38,602 nucleotides of DNA from a virus: positions 1 to 38,602 of the IMG/VR virus record IMGVR_UViG_3300006923_000063; one strand, written 5' to 3'. How positions within the stretch are numbered: the stretch's first letter is position 1; the number at the start of each line of letters is the position of its first letter. The notes beneath the pieces were generated by a model. That model did not search any database. It was not told where the DNA came from and worked only from the letters and a program-made list of their open reading frames with translations. The position numbers and the translations under genes are program-made. This document shows positions 22,164-31,104 of this stretch, one piece after another.

Positions 22164-25100
22164 ATGTCATATAACTCAGTATCTTCCGTTGGACCATATT
22201 ATGATGACTTTGATAAGACTAAAAATTATCTAGCATTATTATTCAATCCAGGTAGCAATGTTCAGGCAAGAGAATTAACTCAAATACAGTCTGTATTACA
22301 AAATCAGATTTCGTCATTCGCTGGGCATATCTTCAGGAATGATAGTATTGTTGTAAATTCTAACCTATCTATCGTATCTGATTATTCAGTTATGACATTG
22401 AATTCTGGTGGAGATGCTGAGGCTATGGTTGCTAATTTATTAGCTGATCCAGTCATTACTGGTGGAACCTCTGGAGCCATTGCAACTATTACATACTTAG
22501 ACCAAGCTAATTATAAAGTATATTATTCTTCTACCTCTGGCGGCGATTTTGAGGTTGGAGAAACTTTAACTAATGCTTCAAAGACTTTTACTTGTTCTGC
22601 AAAAGGTAAAGCAACTTTAGCATCTTGTGATTCAGGGATCATCTATACCTCTGATAGGTTTGTTGTAGTAAATCCGCAGACCATAGTAGTAGACCATGAT
22701 AACACTGGCCACTACCATATCGGCTTTGTAAAATCAGAGACAGTAATAACAATCGCAGGTGATGGTACCCTTGGTGACCCTGCTGCAGGTTTCTCAAATG
22801 AAACTTCGCCGGGTGCTGACAGATACAATATTGATTTGACTTTGACGTCATGGCAGGAAGGTGGCGATGGTCTTGGAACAATCACTCCAATTTCTGGAGC
22901 AGATACATACGGATTATTAAATACTCTGCCAACAAATTTCGTAGAATACATGGTAGTAGAAGATAATGCAATTATTAAATCTACAGATAAAGTAGAGTAT
23001 GGCGAAATATTAGATTTACTTGCGCGCAGAACGTTCGATGAATCTGGTGATTATACAGTAAGTAATTTTCCAATGTTGATTGAAAATCATGATAGTGATT
23101 CTACAAAATTAACATTAAATCTTCAACCTGGCTTAGCATATGTAAAGGGATATGAAGTAGATCAACAAGATGTGATCAGCTTAGATATTAATAAATCAAG
23201 AGATACATTAATTGAAAATAATGGTCAACGATTAGCATCTTATGGTCAATATGTAACAGTAGGCTTTGATGATATTACTGATACTAATGATGCTGGCGGA
23301 AAGATGCTTGATTTCCAAGCTGGAGAGTTAGTAGATTTCTTTGCAGCTGGTGGCGGAGCAGTATTATCAACCGCAAGAGTAATGCACGCTTCTCAATATG
23401 GGGATAATATAAGATTATATCTTACAGAGATTTCAAACTCTTCTGCAATATCTTCTGCCTCTGTAGTAAAATCAAATGACACTGCAACAAATTATGCTAA
23501 TCTTAAATTAACAAATGGCGTAGCAGTTCTTGAGGGTACAGCAACTTCACCTATTGTTAATTTTGGTTATGATGTAACTAAATCATTTGAAGAAGTTGAA
23601 ACTTCATATTATTTCACAAAGAACTATGAAGCAAGTATATCTGGCGGCAGCATAACTATTGTACCGCCTGCTGGGACAACATTTGATGAAGTATTAAGTG
23701 TCCAGACTGTTGCTGATAGATTTGATATAAATGACCCATCAGTACAATCATGGAATATGCAAGTAACTCTTTCATCTATTGTTATATCTCGTTCTGATGG
23801 CGACGGCAGATGGGGCGAAGGCATAGCAGTACAGGTTACAGCAAAAGCTCAAAAGCAAAATTTCAGTTTCAGAACAAAAACAAAAACAATAGTAACGGAA
23901 AGAATTTGGATTGATCCTGCAGATGTTCCTGCAGACTCATTATATCCCTGTACTTTGGCTACTGCGATAATTGGAGACAGGATAACAAATGCTACTAATA
24001 GAGCAGATGGCATTAGAGTTCAATCAGTAATTCAACAATCAAACACAGGTGGACCAAGCCCATTAGATGCTGCTGGATTGAAAGAAGTATTCCAGTCAGG
24101 ATTCGACAGTGGCCAGCGAGATTATTTCTATGATTATCTTGGATTTGTAAATTTGGATTTACCAACACTTAGAGCATCAATGAATGATGAAAATGATGTT
24201 CTTGGAACAAACTATGATGTAACATACGAATACTATGAACATAATTCAAATGCTACTAATAAATGCTTTGGGCCTAATTCTTATCCAGCAGCAGAGTTTG
24301 ATTATATTCCAATTTATACAACTGAAAATGGAACTCATTATTATGATCTAACTAATTGTTTAGATTTTAGATTAAAGAAAGAAGATTTGGGCTCAATTGG
24401 TTCAGGTCTAGCTGAATTTCCAATTCCAAACACAAAGGTACAATCTGATATAGAATATTACCTTTCAAGAATGGATAAGGTTTGGATATCAACTAGCGGA
24501 GACTTAGGAGTAACTGAGGGTATATCTTCATTGAATCCAGAACTACCAGAAGATATTGATGGAGCAATGGTATTATATATATTGACACATCAGCCATATA
24601 CATATACTCGCGATGAAGTATATCAAGAAGCGATTGATAACCGACGCTATACGATGCGCGACATTGGAGATATCGAAAAGCGACTAGAAGCTGTTGAAGA
24701 GTATTCAGCACTTAGCTTATTAGAAAAATCTGCATCTGATATGATAATATTAGATAACCAAGGTTATGACAAATTCAAATCAGGAATTTTCGTAGATTCA
24801 TTTATGAGTTATGATACTCATAGTACAAGCGATGTAGATTATAGAATGAGAATTGATTCTACTAAAGGCCATGGTTGTACTCCATTTACTTCTGATTTTT
24901 ATGATATGTCAGTTGGTACTCTTACAGGAATGGTAGAGAATGAGAATACTATTACTCTTGCATATACAGAAACAGCAATGGCTACAAATGCTCAAGCATC
25001 AGGAAGTGTAAATGTTAATCCGTTCCTATTCTATCAATGGAATGGCACAGTTAAATTATCTCCGAGTATTGATAATTGGATTGATACAACCCAAGCACCA

Positions 25101-25325
25101 AACATTGTTAATAATAAAACAAGTGTAAAAATAATAAATGTGCCTGGTACTACAGTTGAAGTTCCTTTACCAGAACAAGAAGTAGAAGCCATACCATCAC
25201 GATGGATAGGTATTCGTAGACCAACAATTACTCCGATTGCTACAACAGGCCCAGTATCACCTACCATCAGAACTGGTGGCGGCGGTGGCTTAAGATTCAG
25301 CAGAGACATGTTACGATTTAAATAA
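22164..25325 (+). CDS. Large virion structural protein (DUF4815-like)
   Basis: 1053 aa. The start, YNSVSSVGPYYDDFDKTKNY and FNPGSNVQARELTQIQSVLQ then NQISSFAGHIF, is the hallmark of the DUF4815 structural proteins that sit after gp8 in marine T4-like phages. The middle is beta-rich (DFEVGETLTNASKTFTCSAK; FNPGLAYVKGYEVDQQD-like). The C-terminal 80 residues are proline/glycine-rich and basic (RRPTITPIATTGPVSPTIRT). It is probably a peripheral baseplate or fibre-base protein in the place of gp9/gp10; no enzymatic motif is seen. Confidence 0.75.
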   Translation: MSYNSVSSVGPYYDDFDKTKNYLALLFNPGSNVQARELTQIQSVLQNQISSFAGHIFRNDSIVVNSNLSIVSDYSVMTLNSGGDAEAMVANLLADPVITGGTSGAIATITYLDQANYKVYYSSTSGGDFEVGETLTNASKTFTCSAKGKATLASCDSGIIYTSDRFVVVNPQTIVVDHDNTGHYHIGFVKSETVITIAGDGTLGDPAAGFSNETSPGADRYNIDLTLTSWQEGGDGLGTITPISGADTYGLLNTLPTNFVEYMVVEDNAIIKSTDKVEYGEILDLLARRTFDESGDYTVSNFPMLIENHDSDSTKLTLNLQPGLAYVKGYEVDQQDVISLDINKSRDTLIENNGQRLASYGQYVTVGFDDITDTNDAGGKMLDFQAGELVDFFAAGGGAVLSTARVMHASQYGDNIRLYLTEISNSSAISSASVVKSNDTATNYANLKLTNGVAVLEGTATSPIVNFGYDVTKSFEEVETSYYFTKNYEASISGGSITIVPPAGTTFDEVLSVQTVADRFDINDPSVQSWNMQVTLSSIVISRSDGDGRWGEGIAVQVTAKAQKQNFSFRTKTKTIVTERIWIDPADVPADSLYPCTLATAIIGDRITNATNRADGIRVQSVIQQSNTGGPSPLDAAGLKEVFQSGFDSGQRDYFYDYLGFVNLDLPTLRASMNDENDVLGTNYDVTYEYYEHNSNATNKCFGPNSYPAAEFDYIPIYTTENGTHYYDLTNCLDFRLKKEDLGSIGSGLAEFPIPNTKVQSDIEYYLSRMDKVWISTSGDLGVTEGISSLNPELPEDIDGAMVLYILTHQPYTYTRDEVYQEAIDNRRYTMRDIGDIEKRLEAVEEYSALSLLEKSASDMIILDNQGYDKFKSGIFVDSFMSYDTHSTSDVDYRMRIDSTKGHGCTPFTSDFYDMSVGTLTGMVENENTITLAYTETAMATNAQASGSVNVNPFLFYQWNGTVKLSPSIDNWIDTTQAPNIVNNKTSVKIINVPGTTVEVPLPEQEVEAIPSRWIGIRRPTITPIATTGPVSPTIRTGGGGGLRFSRDMLRFK

Positions 25326-25337
25326 TAGGAAATAACA

Positions 25338-27512
25338 ATGGCAATAAATTTCACAAATTTTAATACTGGTACAATATTCCGGCGCGGATTTGTAGTACCT
25401 AGAATTACTCCGACGCCTGAGCCAATACAAGTATTAAATAGGTCAAATGTAGTTCCAGAACAGAGCCTAGTTCCTGATAGGGTTATGACTACGCGTACCA
25501 GTACAACATCTGTGACTATTAAAGACCGCGTTATTGACAAATCAATGATTCCTTATATGCGACAAAAGACGATAACGTTTACTGCAGAGGGACTACGCCC
25601 GGGTATTGAGATGTCTGGCAGATTTGCTGGTAAAGATGTTACTCTTTCCAATGATACTGTTTCAGCATCTGGTTCTTTAACTGGAACATTTTCAATTCCA
25701 ACTGGTGTACCAACAGGAACACAATCGTTTGAGCTATATGATGATACACATGGCTCTACGGGTTGCTCTGCTTTATACACAGCAGCGGGTCAGCTGATTA
25801 CAAAACAAAAAACAATAACATCAATACGGAATGTAACTGAAACTAGAACAACGGTACCCGAAAGAAGGCCTCCTGTTGTACCAGCAAGACCAGTAAGACG
25901 CAGATTAAATCTCCGCAGACGCGGTTGGAAAGATCCAATCGCTCAGTCATTTATGTGTGCTGACGAAGGTGGAGCATATATAACATCTGTGGAATTATAT
26001 TTCAGGACCAAAGATAATACAATGCCAGTATCTCTGTATATTGTTGAAATGGAAAATGGAACTCCTACAGATAGGATTGTTCCTCTCTCACATGTGACTG
26101 TTCAGGCAGCATCTGTTAATACTTCATCAACTGCAGCAATATCAACTAAATTTACATTTGGTGATCCAATTTATTGTGAAGAATTTACTGAATATGCATT
26201 TGTAGTAAGAACAGATTCTGATAACTATGAGGCTTGGATTTCTACTCTAGGCGAAGCAGATGTTGATAGCGGAATTGGAATTGCAAGACAACCATATCTT
26301 GGTTCTTTATTCAAGTCACAAAATGCTACAACTTGGACAGCAGATCAAATGTCTGATATGAAATTTATAGTCAATAAGGCAGTGTTTGGTTCTACCGGAA
26401 GTGTCGTACTTAATAATAATAATGCTTCCGATATAACTGCTACTAGTTTGAACTTTAATATTGCTGATATGAATCTTGCTGAGACTAGTACAGATTGGTC
26501 ATTTACTCATCTTGGAACAGAGACTCCAATTATTCCATTTGAGAATTATGATTTTGCCTCTGGGTTGATTGATGCTAGCAATACAAGTTCATTAATTACT
26601 ACTGCAGTGTGTAATACATCAAATACTAATTTATCTCCAGTAATTGATAAAGATAGAATATCAGTATATACTAAATTGAATACTTTAATTAGTGGAAATG
26701 CTGGGACATATATTTCCCAAACAGTAAATTTAATAAATCAATCCGATGATATTAAAGTGCTAGTGGAAGCATATAAGCCAGTTGGTGCAGATATAGATGT
26801 TTATATCAAAACAAAATCATATACTCCAACGTATCAATATATCGGTGGCCCATCTGATACTCCTTCTACTATCGGCAATGATATTAAGAAAGAAGAATTG
26901 ATTGGTATGGTTGTTAACATTTATGAGTATGATGGTTCATCTATTGTATCATATCAGGGACAATGTATAATTACTGGATATAATGAATTGGGTGATAGTA
27001 ATACTACTGGAACTTTCGGGAGTATATATTTTAAATCTGCTACTGATATAACAGTATTTAATACTACTAACCAATTATTTGTATCTCCAGAGGAAAATTT
27101 AGAAAATCAAATTATTACTTCTTGGAGCTCTGGAGCAAATTATAGCTTCGGTGATAGAGTATATAATACAGTGACTGGTAAAATATGGGAATCTACTGTA
27201 GCTGGTACTGGAACAAATACAAACTCAGAACCATCTTCTGTAAATTCAGATTGGGATGAAGTGATTTCAGTTTCATGCTCAGGTAACAATACATATCTGA
27301 CTGCTGATGACGTAGAATGGCAAGCAATGAAGCTTGCAAATACAGATGCAACTGATTTAGATGCTGAAAGCCAATTCATACAATATGAATATATTCCAGA
27401 GAAAACTATTGAATCAGAATTCGATTCATTTAGTATTAAAATTGATATGACAGCAGCAAATGCTTATGATGTACCAAAGATTAAAGCATTGCGAGGAATC
27501 GCGGTATACTAA
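25338..27512 (+). CDS. Large virion structural protein, baseplate/fibre connector
   Basis: 724 aa. The N-terminal 200 residues are rich in Pro, Thr and Arg (TTVPERRPPVVPARPVRRRL), with a possible extended arm. A beta-sandwich follows with GWKDPIAQSFMCADEGGAYI then TSVELYFRTKDNTMPVSLYI, resembling the DPLAQTF/S-type domain common in marine T4-like virion proteins downstream of gp8. The region 590-660 (SGANYSFGDRVYNTVTGKIW) looks like a carbohydrate-binding-module repeat (W-x-Y-x-GD-V...G-K-x-W). The location next to the DUF4815 gene suggests a shared peripheral structure. Confidence 0.65.
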   Translation: MAINFTNFNTGTIFRRGFVVPRITPTPEPIQVLNRSNVVPEQSLVPDRVMTTRTSTTSVTIKDRVIDKSMIPYMRQKTITFTAEGLRPGIEMSGRFAGKDVTLSNDTVSASGSLTGTFSIPTGVPTGTQSFELYDDTHGSTGCSALYTAAGQLITKQKTITSIRNVTETRTTVPERRPPVVPARPVRRRLNLRRRGWKDPIAQSFMCADEGGAYITSVELYFRTKDNTMPVSLYIVEMENGTPTDRIVPLSHVTVQAASVNTSSTAAISTKFTFGDPIYCEEFTEYAFVVRTDSDNYEAWISTLGEADVDSGIGIARQPYLGSLFKSQNATTWTADQMSDMKFIVNKAVFGSTGSVVLNNNNASDITATSLNFNIADMNLAETSTDWSFTHLGTETPIIPFENYDFASGLIDASNTSSLITTAVCNTSNTNLSPVIDKDRISVYTKLNTLISGNAGTYISQTVNLINQSDDIKVLVEAYKPVGADIDVYIKTKSYTPTYQYIGGPSDTPSTIGNDIKKEELIGMVVNIYEYDGSSIVSYQGQCIITGYNELGDSNTTGTFGSIYFKSATDITVFNTTNQLFVSPEENLENQIITSWSSGANYSFGDRVYNTVTGKIWESTVAGTGTNTNSEPSSVNSDWDEVISVSCSGNNTYLTADDVEWQAMKLANTDATDLDAESQFIQYEYIPEKTIESEFDSFSIKIDMTAANAYDVPKIKALRGIAVY

Positions 27513-27707
27513 ATGAAAGTAGAAGGACTTGATGCAGTAAGGGATAATGATTCTGGGGCTATAGTTTTTAATAATAGGCCCAGAAAAAAGGAAGTAAATG
27601 CCAAAGATAAATATATTCAGAGGCTAGAAAAACGAATAACAAGATTAGAGAATCTAGTCAATAAACATATAAAGGAAACGAAATGCCAGCATATCCAGCA
27701 TTATTAG
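27513..27707 (+). CDS. Small coiled-coil protein (64 aa)
   Basis: Short basic protein whose second half is a heptad-like helix (KYIQRLEKRITRLENLVNKH), suggesting a trimeric or dimeric coiled coil. It starts one base after the preceding stop and overlaps the fibre gene by 25 bases. A trimerisation or connector piece, or a chaperone, of the fibre is plausible. No homologue recognised. Confidence 0.6.
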   Translation: MKVEGLDAVRDNDSGAIVFNNRPRKKEVNAKDKYIQRLEKRITRLENLVNKHIKETKCQHIQHY

Positions 27708-28852
27708 ACCCAACGGTCGATTCATTTAAAGTAATGAGAGAAAGCATCAATTCTATGATTGGTGCTATTTCTGTATTGGAAGCTGCAGGAGTAGTATCTC
27801 ATAATCATAGTGGAGCAGACATTAATGCAGGTGAAGTTCCATTTGCATATTTGCCAACTGGAGCAACAGCATCAGACGTAGCCATTGGCAATCATAACCA
27901 CGATGGTGATTATCATCCGTTGATTGGCTCACCGAATACGGGCTTCAACTTAGCACTGGGCATAACAGCAGGCACAGTGTCTGAGGGCAACCACACACAC
28001 TCAGCCAATAGCATAACGTCAGATACTTTCGATGCAGCAAGATTACCAGCCAGTGGTGTAAGCGCAGCAGCATATACCAACGCCGACATAACTGTCGATG
28101 CATATGGCAGGGTTACGGCAGCTGCCAATGGTGCTTCTGGTGGTGGCATGAGCACATTCACACTAAGAGACGATTCAGATGCTGATTGGGTTGTTAGTGA
28201 TTCAGATTTTATTAAATATACAACCACTGCAGATTTGTCGATCACAAAGGGTAGTGGAACCGGCACAACGGGCGATCCATACGATCTGGATTTTGCTATC
28301 GTATCCGCACCGAAGTGGACAACAGCCCGCACGGTGTCGGTCAGAGACGCAGGCAATGGCAACTCAGCCATGGGCAGCGTAAACCTAGATGGTACCGCCG
28401 ACCAAAATTTGGACATCACGATCAATGGCGCAGGGCATAGTCACACAGGGTTACTATCTGCCACTGGCGATTCGTCATCCAGCGCCTACACATGGGACGG
28501 CCAGCATGAATGGTCAGCTACTGCTGGCACACCGATGGTTTTGTTCAGAGACCCAACGGCAGGTGACGACGAGGTGGTTGGCATAGAATACATAGCAGGC
28601 GGTGATTTTGCTCTAGTACCAACAACGGGTGGCTCTGAGTATTCAGCATTGCGATTTGGTTATGACCATGTTACTGGTACACCTACAAATGGCTATTGGT
28701 ATTGCCAAGCACCATTTCAGGCTGAGGGCAATATCATAATGGCGACCGGCTCATCTGTTGCTCACCATAGCGACTATTATGGCACAGCAGCACACTCGAC
28801 TGAGCTTTCAGGTGCCCCAGTTGGTGCAATCTATTATCAACATGAAGCATAA
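27683..28852 (+). CDS. Tail fibre protein with HxH motifs
   Basis: 389 aa. An N-terminal helical part (DSFKVMRESINSMIGAISVL) is followed by fibre repeats with HNHSG, NHNHDGDYHP and NHTHS, the HxH pattern seen in trimeric phage fibres that bind metal. Phrases such as AYTNADITVDAYGRVTAAAN and ARTVSVRDAGNGNSAMG are typical of phage fibre repeats. The C-terminus (SSVAHHSDYYGTAAHSTELS) may be a receptor-binding tip. From about 27900 the DNA is visibly richer in G+C and uses different codons than neighbouring genes, suggesting recent acquisition of the distal part. Confidence 0.75.
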   Translation: MPAYPALLDPTVDSFKVMRESINSMIGAISVLEAAGVVSHNHSGADINAGEVPFAYLPTGATASDVAIGNHNHDGDYHPLIGSPNTGFNLALGITAGTVSEGNHTHSANSITSDTFDAARLPASGVSAAAYTNADITVDAYGRVTAAANGASGGGMSTFTLRDDSDADWVVSDSDFIKYTTTADLSITKGSGTGTTGDPYDLDFAIVSAPKWTTARTVSVRDAGNGNSAMGSVNLDGTADQNLDITINGAGHSHTGLLSATGDSSSSAYTWDGQHEWSATAGTPMVLFRDPTAGDDEVVGIEYIAGGDFALVPTTGGSEYSALRFGYDHVTGTPTNGYWYCQAPFQAEGNIIMATGSSVAHHSDYYGTAAHSTELSGAPVGAIYYQHEA

Positions 28853-28858
28853 TTAATA

Positions 28859-29572
28859 ATGGCAAAGAATCTTACAATAAAAACTGGGTCTGGTGTATAT
28901 AAAGATATGTCAGCAATGGTAATAAAAACTGGTGCTGGTGTATATAAAAATGTATCAGCTGCATGGATGAAAACTGGGTCTGGTATATATAAGCAAGTAT
29001 GGCCAAATGCTCAACCAATGGATGGCTGGAGTGGAATTTGCACCGCTAGTACAAATGCATTTGGGTATAATGTAACTAGTACACAATTAACTTTTTATAT
29101 CTATGCAAATGGTAATGTTGAGCTACTAGCAGAAGCAGTTGGAGAACAAGCCACTCTGCTGGGCGGTACAGGTCTACCAGGTAGAGATTGGATAAATTCT
29201 TATACAACTTATGGATATTGGCATACAGATGCACCAAACAATGGTGGCTCTGGAGCTACAGGTAGTGATTATAAAGTTCAAGTGGATACAATTGCTATTG
29301 ATCCTACTGGAGATCAATATATGGGTGGATGGGATAATGCTAGCGATATTGATACTGATCAAAATGCACCATATAATGTTGGAGTTGCTAATTTGGTCGA
29401 TGGTACAAGATGGGTAAGATCATATACTGATATAGGATATAATGCATCTGAATGGCAGATGGAGGTTCATTTTTTCCCGAACACTTATGCTAATGCCGTT
29501 GCTGCAGAGGCTGCTAGTGAATGCCATACATTAGATCTGACAATAGGCGCATATTGGGAAGATATGCAATAA
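28859..29572 (+). CDS. Virion/fibre-associated protein with N-terminal repeats
   Basis: 237 aa. The N-terminus holds three copies of a 14-16 residue unit: IKTGSGVYKDMSAMV, IKTGAGVYKNVSAAW and MKTGSGIYKQVWPN. The rest is a beta-rich, aromatic domain with DGWSGICTAST, PGRDWINSYTTYGYWHTDAP and a closing LTIGAYWEDMQ. Similar repeat headers occur in marine phage fibre-tip proteins, but I do not know a function. It follows the fibre gene after 6 bases. The last three codons and the stop are contained in a tandem duplication. Confidence 0.6.
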   Translation: MAKNLTIKTGSGVYKDMSAMVIKTGAGVYKNVSAAWMKTGSGIYKQVWPNAQPMDGWSGICTASTNAFGYNVTSTQLTFYIYANGNVELLAEAVGEQATLLGGTGLPGRDWINSYTTYGYWHTDAPNNGGSGATGSDYKVQVDTIAIDPTGDQYMGGWDNASDIDTDQNAPYNVGVANLVDGTRWVRSYTDIGYNASEWQMEVHFFPNTYANAVAAEAASECHTLDLTIGAYWEDMQ

Positions 29573-29581
29573 TAATAAGAA

Positions 29582-29603
29582 GGGTTTACAAGCCCCCATT
29601 TTT
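29582..29603 (+). terminator. Terminator, first copy (weaker)
   Basis: GGGTT/AGCCC stem with a TACA loop followed by CATTTTTA. It is one G-C pair shorter than the second copy. It ends the fibre/structural transcript. Confidence 0.5.
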
Positions 29604-29626
29604 ATGATATGCAATAATAATAAGAA

Positions 29627-29649
29627 GGGGTTTACAAGCCCCCATTTTT
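29627..29649 (+). terminator. Rho-independent terminator, second copy
   Basis: GGGG (29627-29630) plus TT pairs with AGCCCC around a 4-nt loop, followed by TTTTT (29645-29649). It overlaps the -35 and spacer of the promoter at 29631-29659. Confidence 0.6.
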
Positions 29650-29659
29650 ATGATATAAT
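29631..29659 (+). promoter_or_regulatory. Sigma70-type promoter for gp42
   Basis: TTTACA (29631-29636), a 17-base spacer, extended TG (29651-29652) and a perfect TATAAT (29654-29659). The spacer has GCCCCC and TTTTT like the dsbA promoter. The first repeat copy has TATGCA at the equivalent -10 and should be inactive. Confidence 0.85.
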
Positions 29660-29692
29660 GTTATTATCTTTTTACTTTTGAGGTTGAATTTT

Positions 29693-30421
29693 ATGATGAA
29701 TGTACACAACATTCGCAATAGGTTGGTGAATGAATTAGAGCAAGAGAACTTTATTACAGATAAATCTGGAGTAAAGACTATTGAACTAATAGGACAATCC
29801 TTTATAGCCGATGAAGATTCTATCATCGGTCTACCAAATTCAGAATATATCAATAGAGAAATCAATTGGTATGAATCTATGTCTTTATATGTAAATGATA
29901 TACAAGGTGAAACTCCAGCGATTTGGAAACAGATATCTTCTAATCATGGAAGAATCAATTCTAATTATGGTTGGTGCATATGGTCAGAAGAAAATGGCAA
30001 TCAATATGACCATTGTTTAAAATCATTAATTAATAGTTCTGATACTCGTCGTGCCATAATGATTTATACTAGGCCCTCTATGCAAACAGATTATAAAATA
30101 GATGGTATGTCAGATTTTATGTGTACAAATGCTGTACAATATCTCATTCGCAATAATAAGATGCATGCAGTAGTGAACATGAGAAGTAACGACGCATGGG
30201 CAGGCTTCCGCAACGACTTCGCCTGGCAAGATTTTGTATTAGATGAATTAATACAAGATTACAATGCAGGATTAAGAGTAAAAGAAAGAATAGATCGAGG
30301 TAATATTATCTGGAATGTGGGGTCAATCCATGTATATGACCGACAATTTTATCTGCTTGATCATTGGAATAAAACTGGTGAATGGATTAAAAAATCAGAC
30401 TACACTGGAAAATGGAAATAG
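29693..30421 (+). CDS. gp42: Deoxycytidylate 5-hydroxymethylase (gp42)
   Basis: Thymidylate-synthase-fold enzyme making 5-hydroxymethyl-dCMP from dCMP and methylene-tetrahydrofolate. The 242 aa align by eye with T4 gp42 (246 aa) almost throughout: DKSGVKTIELIGQSFIADE, INSNYGWCIWSEENGNQYD, RRAIMIYTRPSMQTDY, GMSDFMCTNAVQYLIRN, NMRSNDAWAGFRNDFAWQ and IIWNVGSIHVYDRQFYLLDH. C144 is the nucleophile. D175 in FRND is the Asp that replaces the Asn of thymidylate synthase and selects cytosine over uracil, so dCMP rather than dUMP is the expected substrate. The start at 29693 has TGAGG upstream. It is expressed early from the sigma70-type promoter. Confidence 0.95.
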   Translation: MMNVHNIRNRLVNELEQENFITDKSGVKTIELIGQSFIADEDSIIGLPNSEYINREINWYESMSLYVNDIQGETPAIWKQISSNHGRINSNYGWCIWSEENGNQYDHCLKSLINSSDTRRAIMIYTRPSMQTDYKIDGMSDFMCTNAVQYLIRNNKMHAVVNMRSNDAWAGFRNDFAWQDFVLDELIQDYNAGLRVKERIDRGNIIWNVGSIHVYDRQFYLLDHWNKTGEWIKKSDYTGKWK

Positions 30422-30442
30422 GCGATAGTAAATCATTCATAA

Positions 30443-30472
30443 ACCTTCACTATTATAAATATTCATAGAGGT
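30443..30472 (+). promoter_or_regulatory. Hairpin hiding the homing endonuclease RBS
   Basis: ACCT (30443-30446) can pair with AGGT (30469-30472), and CTAT (30450-30453) with ATAG (30465-30468), with a 3-base bulge. The Shine-Dalgarno GAGG (30468-30471) lies in the 3' strand and the late promoter in the loop. Only read-through transcripts would contain the whole hairpin. Confidence 0.45.
30454..30461 (+). promoter_or_regulatory. T4-type late promoter before the homing endonuclease
   Basis: Perfect TATAAATA, 19 bases before ATG 30480. Initiation near 30467 would remove the 5' arms of the hairpin at 30443-30472. Confidence 0.75.
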
Positions 30473-30479
30473 AAATAAA

Positions 30480-31100
30480 ATGATTAAATCTTATGTTTAT
30501 TGGATATATGATGATAGTTGTAATGATGTATATACAGATGGATATGTTGGAGTATCTCAAGACATTGTTCAAAGATTCTCTGCACATAAAAGGTTAAATG
30601 AAAATATACCAAATAGTGATTCATTAAAAATTAAAGAATTATTTTATGGTGATAGGGGCGATTGCTTCAAATTAGAATTAAATTATAGACCAAAGAAAGG
30701 AATCGGGTGGAATAATGCAATCGGTGGATCTCATGGATGGAAGGTTGGGTTTTCACATAGTGATGAAACTAAAAAAACAATGAAAGATAAATGGACACCT
30801 GAGCGACGACAGAATGCAAAAGAAGTTAGAATACGAGAGAATAAAAAATTAATTGGACAAAAACGACCAAAACAATCTGAAAATATGCTAGGTCAAAAGA
30901 ATCCAATGTATGGTAATACCCATAGTAACGAAGCAAGACGGAAAATTAGTGAGGCACATATTGGAAAAGCACCATCTAATAAAATAGAATTATATTGCAT
31001 ACATTGTCAGAAACGTGAAGGCCCATATAAATTAAAAAAATATCATGGCCTTGGAAAAAAGAATTGCAAACAAATACCAACTAAAATTGAGGATAATTAA
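30480..31100 (+). CDS. GIY-YIG homing endonuclease with NUMOD3 repeats
   Basis: 206 aa. The N-terminal GIY-YIG nuclease (1-85) shows YVYWIYDD for the GIY strand, GYVGVS for YIG, the catalytic-arginine helix DIVQRFSAHKR and NNAIGG near the end of the domain. It is followed by three NUMOD3-type DNA-binding motifs: GFSHSDETKKTMKDKW, GQKRPKQSENMLGQKN and GNTHSNEARRKISEAHIGK. The C-terminus has a CIHC...C pattern. It is a free-standing, Seg-like selfish gene inserted between gp42 and the kinase gene. It should cut a related phage that lacks it near this locus and be copied by repair. Confidence 0.9.
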   Translation: MIKSYVYWIYDDSCNDVYTDGYVGVSQDIVQRFSAHKRLNENIPNSDSLKIKELFYGDRGDCFKLELNYRPKKGIGWNNAIGGSHGWKVGFSHSDETKKTMKDKWTPERRQNAKEVRIRENKKLIGQKRPKQSENMLGQKNPMYGNTHSNEARRKISEAHIGKAPSNKIELYCIHCQKREGPYKLKKYHGLGKKNCKQIPTKIEDN

Positions 31101-31104
31101 TATA

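Larger units (their letters stand above)
29561..29656 (+). repeat. Tandem duplication of 45/46 bp carrying terminator and promoter
   Basis: Copy 1 (29561-29605) and copy 2 (29606-29651) begin gatatgcaataataataag and end in CCCCCATTTTTAT. They differ by one G in the G-run (GGG against GGGG). A third partial start (GATAT, 29652-29656) forms the -10 of the promoter. Copy 1 contains the 3' end of the upstream gene. Confidence 0.9.

Noticed and set aside
25034-25540. 168-codon minus-strand frame across two structural genes
   Set aside because: It spans the junction of two confident plus-strand genes and has no protein-like features.
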